Shown one piece after another: positions 55,041-63,813 of a stretch of DNA of 64,000 nt; position 1 is the stretch's first letter; the number at the start of each line of letters is the position of its first letter. The translations under genes and the position numbers were made by a program. The notes beneath the pieces were generated by a model. It worked only from the letters and a program-made list of their open reading frames with translations, did no database searches and was not told the DNA's origin. Location: contig JAFWZH010000235.1 of assembly GCA_017522515.1 (NCBI GenBank), positions 24,566-88,565 of the forward strand, in the 5' to 3' direction. Source of the stretch: Clostridia bacterium. GTDB taxonomy: Bacteria > Bacillota_A > Clostridia > UBA1212 > UBA1255.

Positions 55041-55733
55041 ATGAGCAGAATACAAATAATTTCCAGCTTAAGATCTTCTGATGATTCATTTTTCACCGTT
55101 ATGTTCAGTAGCGGTGAAAAGCTTAATTTTACGGCAGAAGAAGCTTTTGAATACGGTTTGTATCTTGAGGGAGAATTTATAGAAAATTTTGAAAATGTGT
55201 GTACGGTTGTTTTGGCTAAGCGTATGATGGCATTTGCCGCATCATACGTTTTGTTTTCTATGAAAAGTGTTTCTCAGGTAAAAGCAAAGCTTGAAGAATA
55301 CTGCAAAAAAGCAGAGCTTGAGGACGATTGGACGCAGTTTTCCGAGGATGCTGTAGAAGAAGCTGTGAGACGTCTCAGAGAATCAGAATATATTAATGAC
55401 GAGATATATTCCCGTAGATATACAAATACAACATTAAAAAGTAAACCTGTATCTAAAGCGGCACTTTTAAATGAACTTGTATATAAAAAAGGTATTGATA
55501 GAGAAATTGCAGAAAAAACAGTCGAAGAAATATATGCAAACGACCATAATATTTCTGACGGTGAGAACGCATACAGATTGCTCAAAAAGAAAACAGGCGG
55601 CAATATTCCGTATGGTGATGATAGCGTTGCGAAGAAAGAGCTGGCAAAGCTGTACAGATTTGCCGCTGCAAAGGGTTTTTCGTACAGTGATATAGAAAAT
55701 GCTTTGTCAAGAATAAGAGAAGAGAATAATTAA
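55041..55733 (+). CDS. recX: RecX regulatory protein
   Basis: RecX limits RecA filaments. The 230-aa protein shows the usual three-helix repeats: YVLFSMKSVSQVKAKLEEYC, EEAVRRLRESEYINDEIYSRRYTNT and SKAALLNELVYKKGIDREIAEKTVEEI, with an N-terminal ~65-residue beta extension. No strong RBS is visible before the ATG at 55041, so translation may depend on coupling with recA. Confidence 0.9.
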   Translation: MSRIQIISSLRSSDDSFFTVMFSSGEKLNFTAEEAFEYGLYLEGEFIENFENVCTVVLAKRMMAFAASYVLFSMKSVSQVKAKLEEYCKKAELEDDWTQFSEDAVEEAVRRLRESEYINDEIYSRRYTNTTLKSKPVSKAALLNELVYKKGIDREIAEKTVEEIYANDHNISDGENAYRLLKKKTGGNIPYGDDSVAKKELAKLYRFAAAKGFSYSDIENALSRIREENN

Positions 55734-55755
55734 ATTCAAATCGGGAGTGAGAACT

Positions 55756-57090
55756 ATGGCTAAAAATAATACGATTTCCATTGTTTCGTTAGGATGCGCA
55801 AAAAATCAAGTTGATGCAGAAATAATGTTAGGCTTGCTTAAAGATGCAGGTTTTGATATTACTGAGAATAAAGCTGAAGCCGACGTCATAATAGTTAATA
55901 CGTGCGGCTTTATTGAGAGTGCTAAAACGGAGGCTATAGAGGCGATTCTTGAGGCGGCAGAGTATAAACATTCAGCAAACTGCAAAGCTGTTATCGCAGC
56001 CGGATGTTTAACACAAAGGTATGCCGAGGACGTTATACAGCAGATTCCTGAGGTTGACGCTGTGCTTGGAATTAACGGATATGATAAGATAGTGGAAGCG
56101 GTAAAAAATTGTCTTGAGGGTAAAAGATATGATTTTTATGAATACACAGGAGATATATCGTATATTGATTCTGCCAGAATATTATCTACACCTAAAGGCA
56201 GTGCGTATATAAAGATATCTGAGGGTTGTGACAACAGGTGCGCCTACTGTGCAATCCCCGATATAAGAGGACCGTTTAGGAGCAGAACTATGGAGTCTGT
56301 TGTAAGCGAGGCTAAAAGGCTTGCTGAGGCAGGTGTTAAGGAGCTTGTGGTAGTGGCACAAGATACTTCTCGTTACGGTAAAGATTTATATGGTCGTCCT
56401 GTTTTGTCAAAACTTTTGTATGAGTTAGATAAAATTGAAGGTATCGAGTGGATAAGAGTAATGTACTTATATCCGGATGAGATTGCGTCGGAGCTGATTA
56501 CGGCTATGAGGGAATGCAAAAAAGTCGTTCCCTATGTGGATTTGCCCCTACAGCATATAAACGGCAGGATTCTTAAATCTATGAACAGAAGAGGCACACC
56601 GGAGGATATTAAAACAGTGCTTAAGAGTTTTAGACAGGAATTACCCGGTTGTGTGATACGAACATCTGTCATAGTCGGTTTTCCGGGTGAAACAGATGAA
56701 GAATTTGAAGAACTTTTAGAGTTTGTTAAAGATGTTCGATTTGACCGTTTAGGTGCCTTTTGTTATTCTCCTGAGGAGGGTACGCCTGCAAGTACCATGA
56801 AGAATAAAGTACGCAAGGCTCTCAAAGAGGCAAGATATAACAGACTTATGGAGTGCCAACAACCTATTTCCCGGGAAATAAATGAGGCAAGAATCGGAGA
56901 AGTCTATGATGTTCTTGTGGAGGGCGTATCAGAGGATGGTATTTTCTATTATGGCCGGAGCTATGCAGAAGGCCCCGATGTTGATGGCAAAATTTATTTT
57001 ACAGCAAATGATCCGCTTAATACAGGAGATATGGTTAAGGTGAAAATATTAATTGCAGAGGAATATGATTTGACAGGATGTCAAATATGA
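55756..57090 (+). CDS. rimO: Ribosomal protein S12 methylthiotransferase
   Basis: RimO is a two-cluster radical SAM enzyme that adds a methylthio group to the conserved Asp of ribosomal protein S12. The 444-aa protein has the UPF0004 domain (SLGCAKNQVDAEIML, NTCGFI, AAGCLTQRY with three cluster Cys), the radical SAM motif CDNRCAYC in EGCDNRCAYCAIPDIRGPFRSR, and a C-terminal TRAM domain. ATG 55756 follows CGGGAG; 55747 is inside the spacing. Oddly, a 14-bp palindrome identical to the one before the competence genes lies in the coding region at 56866-56879, reading PISREI. Confidence 0.95.
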   Translation: MAKNNTISIVSLGCAKNQVDAEIMLGLLKDAGFDITENKAEADVIIVNTCGFIESAKTEAIEAILEAAEYKHSANCKAVIAAGCLTQRYAEDVIQQIPEVDAVLGINGYDKIVEAVKNCLEGKRYDFYEYTGDISYIDSARILSTPKGSAYIKISEGCDNRCAYCAIPDIRGPFRSRTMESVVSEAKRLAEAGVKELVVVAQDTSRYGKDLYGRPVLSKLLYELDKIEGIEWIRVMYLYPDEIASELITAMRECKKVVPYVDLPLQHINGRILKSMNRRGTPEDIKTVLKSFRQELPGCVIRTSVIVGFPGETDEEFEELLEFVKDVRFDRLGAFCYSPEEGTPASTMKNKVRKALKEARYNRLMECQQPISREINEARIGEVYDVLVEGVSEDGIFYYGRSYAEGPDVDGKIYFTANDPLNTGDMVKVKILIAEEYDLTGCQI

Positions 57091-57097
57091 GTATAAT
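57068..57097 (+). promoter_or_regulatory. pgsA-plsX-acpP-rnc promoter with palindrome over the -35
   Basis: TTGACA (57070-57075), a 16-bp spacer and TATAAT (57092-57097) inside the end of rimO. The palindrome ATTTGACA-GGA-TGTCAAAT (57068-57086) covers the -35, as an operator would. Spacing of the TTTGA/TCAAA halves differs from the FabT consensus. Confidence 0.7.
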
Positions 57098-57147
57098 ATT
57101 TCTTTGTATAAAAATGTAAAAGATTTCCTTAAGAGGAGTGTTATAAA

Positions 57148-57762
57148 GTGAATTTACCTAATAAACTAACTATCACAAGACTTATACTGGTTGTTGTTTT
57201 TGCTCTTTTTGCTTTCCCATATCCGGGAGTAATCGAAAGTTTCATAGACGGTACGATTTTTGATATATTAAGACCGTATTTAGCTTTGATAATTTACATT
57301 GTTGCATCTGTTACAGATGCTGTGGACGGACATATTGCAAGAAGAGATAATCTTGTGACTGATTTTGGCAAATTCCTTGATCCTATTGCGGATAAACTGC
57401 TTGTTTCTGCAGCATTGTTGGCTCTGTGTAATGTCAGCATAATGTATCTTTGGGCTGCTCTTGTAATTCTTGCTCGTGAATTTGTTGTTTCGGGAATAAG
57501 AATGCTTGCTGCAAGTAAGGGTAATGTTATTGCTGCAGGTAAGCTTGGTAAATTAAAAATGATACTGCAAACAGTTGCAATAATAACATTGTTTGTGGCA
57601 GGCATTGTTCCTACAGGACTTTGGTCAGGTTTTGAGATTATTCAAGAAATTATTTATTTTGTAGGAAATATTATTATGGTAGGCGCAGTTGTTCTTACAA
57701 TTGTGTCCGGTGTGGAGTATGTAAAAAATAACATTGAAGTGCTCTCTCTGGATAAAAAATAA
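57148..57762 (+). CDS. pgsA: CDP-diacylglycerol-glycerol-3-phosphate 3-phosphatidyltransferase
   Basis: PgsA makes phosphatidylglycerophosphate, precursor of phosphatidylglycerol. The 204-aa membrane protein has the CDP-alcohol phosphotransferase signature DAVDGHIARRDNLVTDFGKFLDPIADK at residues ~53-79 (three or four metal-binding Asp) and several hydrophobic helices. The start is GTG at 57148 with GAGGAG at 57134-57139; N-terminal NLPNKLTITR is typical. rimO-pgsA adjacency is common in Clostridia. Confidence 0.95.
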   Translation: MNLPNKLTITRLILVVVFALFAFPYPGVIESFIDGTIFDILRPYLALIIYIVASVTDAVDGHIARRDNLVTDFGKFLDPIADKLLVSAALLALCNVSIMYLWAALVILAREFVVSGIRMLAASKGNVIAAGKLGKLKMILQTVAIITLFVAGIVPTGLWSGFEIIQEIIYFVGNIIMVGAVVLTIVSGVEYVKNNIEVLSLDKK

Positions 57763-57779
57763 AGAAAGGCAAAAAGTGA

Positions 57780-58769
57780 ATGGTTATTTTGGTAGATGCG
57801 ATGGGCGGAGATAATGCTCCTGATGCGATTGTAAAAGGTTGTGTTGATGCTTTGCTCGAGCGTGAAGGTTTTGATATAACGTTTATAGGGGACGAAGATA
57901 AAATAAAAAGTATTTTATCTAAAGAAAACTATCCTTCTGCGCGTATAAAAATAAAGCATACTACGCAGATTATTACGAACGAAGATATCCCCACAAAGGC
58001 TGTAAGGGCGAAGAAAGATTCTTCAATGGTAGTAGGTTTCAGGATGCTTAAAGCAGGAGAAGGCGATGCTTTTATTTCTGCCGGTAGCACAGGCGGTTTG
58101 TTAGTGGGTTCAACGACAATAGTAAAAAGATTGCCCAATATTGACCGGCCTTGCCTTGGTACGATAATACCTACAAAGGGTGGCAGAATAATTCTTGTTG
58201 ATTCCGGTATGAATATTTCCTGCAATCCTGAGAGATATAAAAACTATGCCCGTCTTGGCTCTGCATATATTAAGGCTCTCTTTAATACGGAGAATCCAAG
58301 GATAGGACTTGTAAATGTCGGCACAGAAGAAGAAAAAGGTCCTGATGTTATCAAAGAGACAAATGCTCTTTTTAAGGCATCATCTCTTAATTACATAGGC
58401 TACCTTGAAGGTAAGGATTTATTTGAAGGTAAGGCCGATGTTGTTGTAACTGACGGATTTACAGGTAATGTAATTCTTAAGGTCGTAGAAGGTACTTCCA
58501 AGTATATGTTTTCTGAGATTAAAAAAGTTTTATCTAAAGGTATAAAAACAAAAATCGGAGCTATTTTTGTTAGAGGCAGTTTAAAGGATTTTAAAAATAA
58601 AATGGATCCGGATTTAAACGGAGGGGCACCTATTCTCGGTGTTGATGGTCTTGTTATTAAGAGCCACGGCAGCTCAAATGCCAAGACCATAAAAAATGTA
58701 GTTATTAAAGCTTGTGACCTTGTAAATACTTCCTTTTTGGAGGATATTAGGTTGAATTTTGAAAATTAA
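57780..58769 (+). CDS. plsX: Phosphate acyltransferase PlsX
   Basis: PlsX turns acyl-ACP into acyl-phosphate for the first step of phospholipid synthesis. The 329-aa protein starts VILVDAMGGDNAP and has SAGSTGGLLVGS, VDSGMNISC, LNVGTEEEKG-type LVNVGTEEEKGPD and VVTDGFTGNVILKVVEG, then GVDGLVIKSHGSS. Located between pgsA and acpP, consistent with lipid start-up. In Bacillus plsX is also linked to acpP. RBS is modest (GAAAGG). Confidence 0.96.
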   Translation: MVILVDAMGGDNAPDAIVKGCVDALLEREGFDITFIGDEDKIKSILSKENYPSARIKIKHTTQIITNEDIPTKAVRAKKDSSMVVGFRMLKAGEGDAFISAGSTGGLLVGSTTIVKRLPNIDRPCLGTIIPTKGGRIILVDSGMNISCNPERYKNYARLGSAYIKALFNTENPRIGLVNVGTEEEKGPDVIKETNALFKASSLNYIGYLEGKDLFEGKADVVVTDGFTGNVILKVVEGTSKYMFSEIKKVLSKGIKTKIGAIFVRGSLKDFKNKMDPDLNGGAPILGVDGLVIKSHGSSNAKTIKNVVIKACDLVNTSFLEDIRLNFEN

Positions 58770-58800
58770 TAATTTATATAAATAGAAAGGATTGGTTATA

Positions 58801-59028
58801 ATGTTTGAAAAGATTAAAGAAATCGTAGTTGAACAGCTTGGTGTTGATGAGGATACAGTAACATTGAGCTCGTCATTTATAGATGATTTGGGTGCAGATT
58901 CTCTTGATATTGTAGAGCTTATTATGGCTTTTGAGGATGCGTTTGATGTTGAGATTCCCGATGCTGATGCAGAAAAGATTTCTACAGTTGGCGATGCTGT
59001 TGATTACATTAAAAACATGAAGAATTAA
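58801..59028 (+). CDS. acpP: Acyl carrier protein
   Basis: A 75-aa acidic four-helix protein; [10 protein letters not shown] carries the Ser that receives 4'-phosphopantetheine. ATG 58801 follows AGAAAGGAT; the frame extends 9 bp upstream but that would include the RBS. Downstream rnc follows after 19 nt. Confidence 0.96.
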   Translation: MFEKIKEIVVEQLGVDEDTVTLSSSFIDDLGADSLDIVELIMAFEDAFDVEIPDADAEKISTVGDAVDYIKNMKN

Positions 59029-59047
59029 TTATCATCAAAAGAGTATT

Positions 59048-59767
59048 ATGATAACTGATATTTCAAAGTTAGAAGAACGTATAGGTTATAGCTTTCATAA
59101 TCAGAATTTGATTATGAAAGCTTTGACTCATACATCGTATGCAAATGAACATGCTGCAAAAAAAGTAAAGCTTGACAGTAATCAACGTCTTGAATTTCTT
59201 GGAGATTCTGTTCTAAGCACGGTTATAAGCACATATTTGTACAAGCATTTTACCTCTATGAATGAGGGCAATATGTCAAAGTTGCGAGCTTCTGTTGTTT
59301 GTGAGGCTTCACTTGCCGAGATGGCAAGAAGTATATGCTTGCAGGAATATTTGCTTTTGGGGCGTGGAGAAGAACTTTACGGAGGTCGTGAAAAACCTTC
59401 TATACAGGCAGATGCTTTTGAAAGTTTGCTTGCTGCCATATATTTGGATGGTGGCTTCGAGTGTGTATCAAAAGTTTTAATTGACAGGCTTAATATGGGA
59501 GATTGCATAAGAAAGCATGCCCAAACATACGAGAATACCGATTACAAAACAAAACTACAAGAGTCGATTAATACCAATGCTGCAGATATTCTTTATGAGA
59601 TTTGCGGTGTAGAAGGTCCTGCACATGATTGTAGATATTTTGCACAGGTTGTTGTGTCACAAAAAAATAACGATTTAACTAAAACAGCAAAAGGTTCCGG
59701 ACGAAGCAAAAAAGATGCGGAACAACAAGCCGCAAGGGCTCTTTTGGTTGAACTTGGACTTATATAG
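59048..59767 (+). CDS. rnc: Ribonuclease III
   Basis: RNase III cuts double-stranded RNA such as rRNA precursors. The 239-aa protein has the N-terminal RNase III domain with the signature QRLEFLGDSVLSTVIS, the downstream DAFESLLAAIYLDGG, and a C-terminal dsRNA-binding domain (DYKTKLQESINTN... to GSGRSKKDAEQQAARALLVEL). acpP-rnc is the normal Firmicute order; smc and ftsY, which often follow, are not here. Confidence 0.97.
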   Translation: MITDISKLEERIGYSFHNQNLIMKALTHTSYANEHAAKKVKLDSNQRLEFLGDSVLSTVISTYLYKHFTSMNEGNMSKLRASVVCEASLAEMARSICLQEYLLLGRGEELYGGREKPSIQADAFESLLAAIYLDGGFECVSKVLIDRLNMGDCIRKHAQTYENTDYKTKLQESINTNAADILYEICGVEGPAHDCRYFAQVVVSQKNNDLTKTAKGSGRSKKDAEQQAARALLVELGLI

Positions 59768-59790
59768 CTATATATAATGAGGTGAATAAA

Positions 59791-60504
59791 ATGATAAAAG
59801 TAACTGTTTGGAATGAATTTGTGCATGAAAAAACAGACGAAAATATTAAAAAAATTTATCCTGATGGTATACACAAAGTAATTGCTGATTTTCTTGGCAA
59901 AAATGAAGATATGGTCATAAGAACAGCAGTCCTTAGTGATCCCGAACACGGACTTACAGACGAAGTCCTTAATGATACAGATGTACTCATTTGGTGGGGA
60001 CATATGTTCCATCATGAAGTAAGTGATGCGGTGGCAGCTAAAGTTAAAGATCATATTCTTCGAGGAATGGGCTTTATTCCGTTGCATTCGGCACATATGT
60101 GTAAACCTTTTATTGGACTCATGGGTACAAGTTGTACTCTTAAGTGGCGTGACGGAGATCGTGAGCGTATTTGGTGCGTTGACCCCGGACACCCCATTGC
60201 AGAAGGGATACCCGAAACTTTTGTGCTTGATCCGGAGGAAATGTATGGAGAATTCTTTGATATTCCGAGACCGGATTCAATAGTTTTTTTGAGTTGGTTT
60301 AAAGGTGGAGAGGTATTCCGTTCGGGTTGTACTTTTACAAGAGGATATGGCAAAATATTCTATTTCAGACCGGGCCATGAGGCTAATCCTTCATATTACA
60401 ATGAATACGTTCAAAAAATAATTACAAATGCCGTAAGATGGGCTTGCCCTACCAAAAAGTTGGCAGCCATTACTTGTCCTGATGTTCCTCCTGTAGAATG
60501 CTGA
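59791..60504 (+). CDS. ThuA-like (class I glutamine amidotransferase fold) protein
   Basis: A 237-aa ThuA-domain protein. Typical features are VTVWNEFVHEK, DTDVLIWWGHMFHHEVSDAVA, RGMGFIPLHSAHMCKPF and HPIAEGIPETFVLDPEEMYGE. ThuA proteins occur in trehalose and other sugar utilisation loci, but their reaction is not established. The ATG at 59791 follows TGAGGTG. Its last 7 nt overlap the radical SAM gene, so it is coupled to it. It interrupts the familiar rnc-radical SAM order, suggesting later insertion. Confidence 0.85.
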   Translation: MIKVTVWNEFVHEKTDENIKKIYPDGIHKVIADFLGKNEDMVIRTAVLSDPEHGLTDEVLNDTDVLIWWGHMFHHEVSDAVAAKVKDHILRGMGFIPLHSAHMCKPFIGLMGTSCTLKWRDGDRERIWCVDPGHPIAEGIPETFVLDPEEMYGEFFDIPRPDSIVFLSWFKGGEVFRSGCTFTRGYGKIFYFRPGHEANPSYYNEYVQKIITNAVRWACPTKKLAAITCPDVPPVEC

Positions 60505-61487
60505 TAATTCCGATTTTTGTGCCACATGCAGGCTGTCCGCATGATTGTTGTTTTTGTGATCAAAAGAAAATTAGCGGACATAAGGAGCCTCCTTCGGTAG
60601 AGGAAATAAAAAAAACTGTTGATAGTTATCTGGACATCATTAAAAACTACAGTGTTGTCCAGATTGCTTTTTTCGGTGGGAGTTTTACGGCGATTCCTCG
60701 GGAAATGCAAGAAATGTTTTTACAAGCAGTTAATCCATATATTAGAGAAGGATTAGTTGATTCTTTGCGTCTTTCAACGCGTCCTGACTATATTGACGGA
60801 GAAACTCTGTCGATGTTAAAAAGTTACTCTGTGAAAACCATTGAACTTGGGGCTCAATCTATGGACGATGATGTTTTAATTGCGTCCGGCAGGGGACATA
60901 CATCGACAGATACTGCTCGTGCTGCGGAATTAATACGAGCTTATGGTTTTGAACTTGGTCTTCAAACTATGACCGGATTGCCGGGTGCTTCCTATGAGAG
61001 TGATTTGTATACTGCTGATCGAATTATTGATTTGAATCCGCAACTTGTAAGAATTTATCCGACGGTTGTAATAAGAGACACTTTTTTGCATAAAATGTAC
61101 GAAAAGGGCACATATAATCCTCCTTCGCTTGATAAAACAATTGACTTATGTGCCGAATTGATGATAAAATATGAGAACAAAAAAGTAAAAGTTATTCGTA
61201 TGGGACTTCAATCTTCTGACGGTATAAGTGTCGGTGAAGATGTTGTTGCGGGACCGTATCATCCTGCATTTGGCCAGCTTGTGAAGTCGCGAATTGCTTA
61301 TGACAAATTGGCAAAAATGGCTGAGGATAATCTGGCAAACGGTAAAGACGATAGTGAAAGCAGAGTTTTTACGGCAAGTGTTCCGTACAAAGAGTTGTCC
61401 GATTATATAGGACAGAAAAACGTGAACGTAATTAGGCTTAAAGAACAATTTGGTTACGAAAAAGTGATTATAAAGCCCATAAAATGA
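60498..61487 (+). CDS. Elp3-like radical SAM protein
   Basis: A 329-aa radical SAM protein with the cluster motif C13-x3-C17-x2-C20 (GCPHDCCFC). It continues AFFGGSFTAIP, LRLSTRPDYID, KTIELGAQSMDDDVL, LQTMTGLPGASYESD and VRIYPTVVIRDT, features of the Elp3-like family often encoded between rnc and smc in Clostridia. There is no acetyltransferase domain, so it is the short form; function unknown, a tRNA modification role is possible. It overlaps the ThuA gene by 7 nt. Confidence 0.88.
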   Translation: MLIIPIFVPHAGCPHDCCFCDQKKISGHKEPPSVEEIKKTVDSYLDIIKNYSVVQIAFFGGSFTAIPREMQEMFLQAVNPYIREGLVDSLRLSTRPDYIDGETLSMLKSYSVKTIELGAQSMDDDVLIASGRGHTSTDTARAAELIRAYGFELGLQTMTGLPGASYESDLYTADRIIDLNPQLVRIYPTVVIRDTFLHKMYEKGTYNPPSLDKTIDLCAELMIKYENKKVKVIRMGLQSSDGISVGEDVVAGPYHPAFGQLVKSRIAYDKLAKMAEDNLANGKDDSESRVFTASVPYKELSDYIGQKNVNVIRLKEQFGYEKVIIKPIK

Positions 61488-61497
61488 CATACTTTTT

Positions 61498-61526
61498 TTG
61501 ATAAAATGCTATATAATAATTATATA
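61498..61526 (+). promoter_or_regulatory. Possible promoter of the VTC/DUF4956 pair
   Basis: TTGATA (61498-61503), a 17-bp spacer and TATATA (61521-61526). An overlapping TATAAT at 61511-61516 lacks a -35, so the exact promoter is uncertain. Confidence 0.4.
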
Positions 61527-61555
61527 AACTATTTGATAAATGTGTGGTGTAGAGT

Positions 61556-62308
61556 TTGGCAAAAGAGGTTTTTAGCAGATTTGAAGTAAAATATGCAATT
61601 AATACATCAAAAATGGATAAAGTAATTGCCGCTCTGAGTGAATATATGATTCCCGATAAGTATAATGTCGGTGGCAATCCGTATACAATAAGTAATATTT
61701 ACTACGATACAGATGATAATTACCTCATTCAAGAATCCGTGTCTAAGCCAAGATATAAAGAAAAATTGCGATTAAGAGGTTATGGAGTGCCAAATCCGGG
61801 CGATTTGGTTTTTTTAGAGATTAAAAAGAAGTACAAGGGTGTTGTAAATAAAAGAAGAACACGACTGGAACTTGAAGAGGCGATGCACTTTACTTTGACA
61901 GGGGAGATGCCCGAGCAGAAACCCTACATAAATTCTCAAGTAATGAATGAAATCAAATATTTTATGAGCATATATGATTTAAAGCCTAAACTTTATTTGG
62001 CTTATGACAGGTTGGCCTTTTTTGATAAAAACAATTCGGAATTCAGAGTTTCATTTGATACTAACATAAGAACGCGTCGCTATGACCTTAGGTTGGATGC
62101 AGGGGATTATGGCGAGCGAATGTTTGATGATGACGTTTGGCTTATGGAGGTAAAGATAAACAAAAATTTGCCTTTGTGGTTTACAAAGTTATTAAATGAC
62201 AATGAAATATACCATAGCTCGTTTTCGAAATACGGTACTGAATACGCTCGCCTTGTTGGGCAAGGCAGGATTGAAAATGCAAACGAATTACGCAGTGCGA
62301 TTTTATAA
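61556..62308 (+). CDS. VTC-domain protein (polyphosphate polymerase-like)
   Basis: A 250-aa VTC-domain protein; this tunnel fold makes polyphosphate in yeast. Seen are FSRFEVKYAIN at the start, YTISNIYYDTDDNYLI, KEKLRLRGYG and VFLEIKKKYKGVVNKRRTRLEL, then RVSFDTNIRTRR and VWLMEVKINKNLPLWF, which supply the basic and acidic residues of the tunnel. The start seems to be TTG at 61556 since no ATG precedes the conserved N-terminal strand; the RBS is weak. The following DUF4956 gene is its regular neighbour in many bacteria. Confidence 0.88.
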   Translation: MAKEVFSRFEVKYAINTSKMDKVIAALSEYMIPDKYNVGGNPYTISNIYYDTDDNYLIQESVSKPRYKEKLRLRGYGVPNPGDLVFLEIKKKYKGVVNKRRTRLELEEAMHFTLTGEMPEQKPYINSQVMNEIKYFMSIYDLKPKLYLAYDRLAFFDKNNSEFRVSFDTNIRTRRYDLRLDAGDYGERMFDDDVWLMEVKINKNLPLWFTKLLNDNEIYHSSFSKYGTEYARLVGQGRIENANELRSAIL

Positions 62309-62327
62309 AATATATTTTGGAGGATAA

Positions 62328-63038
62328 ATGATGGACAATTTCTTTAAAAGCATTCTTGATGCAGAATCTACAATAGATACTTCTATTGATTTTAAAACTT
62401 CGTTGTTTGTTGTTATTGCGGCTTTTGCTGTGGGAATTATTGCCAGTGCGGCATATATGCTTGCATCCGGAAAAAGAGGCGCTTTTTCGCAGAATTTCAT
62501 GCTCACACTTGTAGCTTTGCCGCCCGTTGTTTCTATTATTATTCTTGTTGTTGGTTCAAGTATAGCCGGAGCTTTTTCGTTGGCCGGTGCGTTTTCTCTT
62601 GTTCGTTTCAGAAGTGCCCCCGGAGATCCTAAAGACATTGTATATGTCTTTTTAGCTTTGGCAGGTGGTTTCGCTTGCGGACGCGGATACATAACATTTG
62701 CCCTGTTTACAGTTATTTTAATCAGTCTTGTTATGATTGCTCTTACACGCACAGGCTATGGTAAGCAGCGTATGAATGTACGTAAGCTTCGAATTAAAAT
62801 TCCTGAAAATCTTAATTACACAGACGCATTTAATGATATTCTTGACAAGTACACAAAGAATTACGAACTTGAAAGAATTAAAACTATTGACTTAGGAGCT
62901 TTGTTTGAGCTTACGTATCACGTTACTTTAAGTGCAAACATAGATGAAAAGCAGTTTATAGATGAACTTCGTTGCCGCAATGGTAATCTCACAATCATAC
63001 TTACTGCTATTGATGATAAAACGAGCTTTAAGGCATAA
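62328..63038 (+). CDS. DUF4956 membrane protein
   Basis: A 236-aa protein with three to four N-terminal hydrophobic helices (residues ~22-140) including SLAGAFSLVRFRSAPGDPKDIVYVFLALAGGFACG, the DUF4956 core, and a ~90-residue soluble C-terminal domain like a ferredoxin-type fold. Often paired with VTC proteins, where it may handle polyphosphate or a linked surface polymer; function not established. The ATG follows GGAGG (62318-62322); 62331 is an alternative. It converges on comEA with 6 nt between the stops. Confidence 0.85.
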   Translation: MMDNFFKSILDAESTIDTSIDFKTSLFVVIAAFAVGIIASAAYMLASGKRGAFSQNFMLTLVALPPVVSIIILVVGSSIAGAFSLAGAFSLVRFRSAPGDPKDIVYVFLALAGGFACGRGYITFALFTVILISLVMIALTRTGYGKQRMNVRKLRIKIPENLNYTDAFNDILDKYTKNYELERIKTIDLGALFELTYHVTLSANIDEKQFIDELRCRNGNLTIILTAIDDKTSFKA

Positions 63039-63044
63039 TAAAAC

Positions 63045-63713
63045 TTATACGTAAATATCATCTTTTATGATATTGAATTTTGAATCTCCTATACCGCTTA
63101 CCAAGAGTAGGTCTTCGATTTTTTTGAAGTTGCCGTATTCCTCTCGGTAAGCGATTATTTTTTTAGCTGTTGATTCTCCTATGCCGTTAAGTTTCATTAA
63201 TTGTGATAATCCGGCTGTATTGATATTAACTTTTGAAGTTTCATTTGAAGGTGTTTGAACAGGTGGCATGCAATTAGGAGTTTCGCCAATGCGAGGAATA
63301 TATATCTTTGTACCATCTGCGACAAAGGAAGCTAAATTTATTGATGATAAATCACAATCTTCCAATAAACCTCCGGCGGCTTCTACTACATCCATAAGCC
63401 TTGCATTTTCTTCTACGGTAACAATTCCGGGGTTTGAAACTGCACCGCTAATGTGAATCAGTATATGTTTTTTTACAGAATTATCAATTTCAATTTTTTC
63501 GGGGGTTGCCGTATTGCTTAAAACTGCATGTGTAGAAACGGACTTTGGAGTTCTTGTTGTATGCTCACTATTAATAATAAGTCCTATTATGACACATGAA
63601 AGGCCTGCGACAATAATAAAAACAAATTGCCACAGAGCCGAAATGGTATACATTTTGCCAAACAAACGTATTCTTTTATCTTTAATTTTCAAACCTAAAA
63701 AATTGAATTTCAT
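63045..63713 (-). CDS. comEA: Competence protein ComEA (SLBB + helix-hairpin-helix)
   Basis: A 222-aa membrane-anchored DNA-binding protein for DNA uptake. One hydrophobic helix at residues ~29-50 (FVFIIVAGLSCVIIGLI), an extracellular SLBB domain (ILIHISGAVSNPGIVTVEE...LMDVVEAAGG) and a C-terminal helix-hairpin-helix pair (VNINTAGLSQLMKLNGIGESTAKKII and FKKIEDLLLVSGIG). Length and layout are standard. The start at 63713 is 7 nt after AGGAGG (63726-63721). The usual partner comEC is not in the window. The promoter region carries the same 14-bp palindrome as the prepilin peptidase gene. Confidence 0.95.
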   Translation of the reverse strand: MKFNFLGLKIKDKRIRLFGKMYTISALWQFVFIIVAGLSCVIIGLIINSEHTTRTPKSVSTHAVLSNTATPEKIEIDNSVKKHILIHISGAVSNPGIVTVEENARLMDVVEAAGGLLEDCDLSSINLASFVADGTKIYIPRIGETPNCMPPVQTPSNETSKVNINTAGLSQLMKLNGIGESTAKKIIAYREEYGNFKKIEDLLLVSGIGDSKFNIIKDDIYV

Positions 63714-63756
63714 TTAATCCCCTCCTGCAGAAGTAATACAGTAAAAAAGTTTTATT

Positions 63757-63798
63757 ATTATACACCCCATTTGAAAAAAGAGTAATTTCCCGGGAAAT
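63757..63798 (-). promoter_or_regulatory. comEA promoter with palindrome ATTTCCCGGGAAAT
   Basis: Minus-strand -10 TATAAT (63762-63757), with only TTACTC at the -35 position. The perfect 14-bp palindrome at 63785-63798 begins 22 bp upstream of the -10. The same word is found at 9254-9267 in the same setting. Confidence 0.65.
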
Positions 63799-63813
63799 AA
63801 TACAGCGGAAAAT

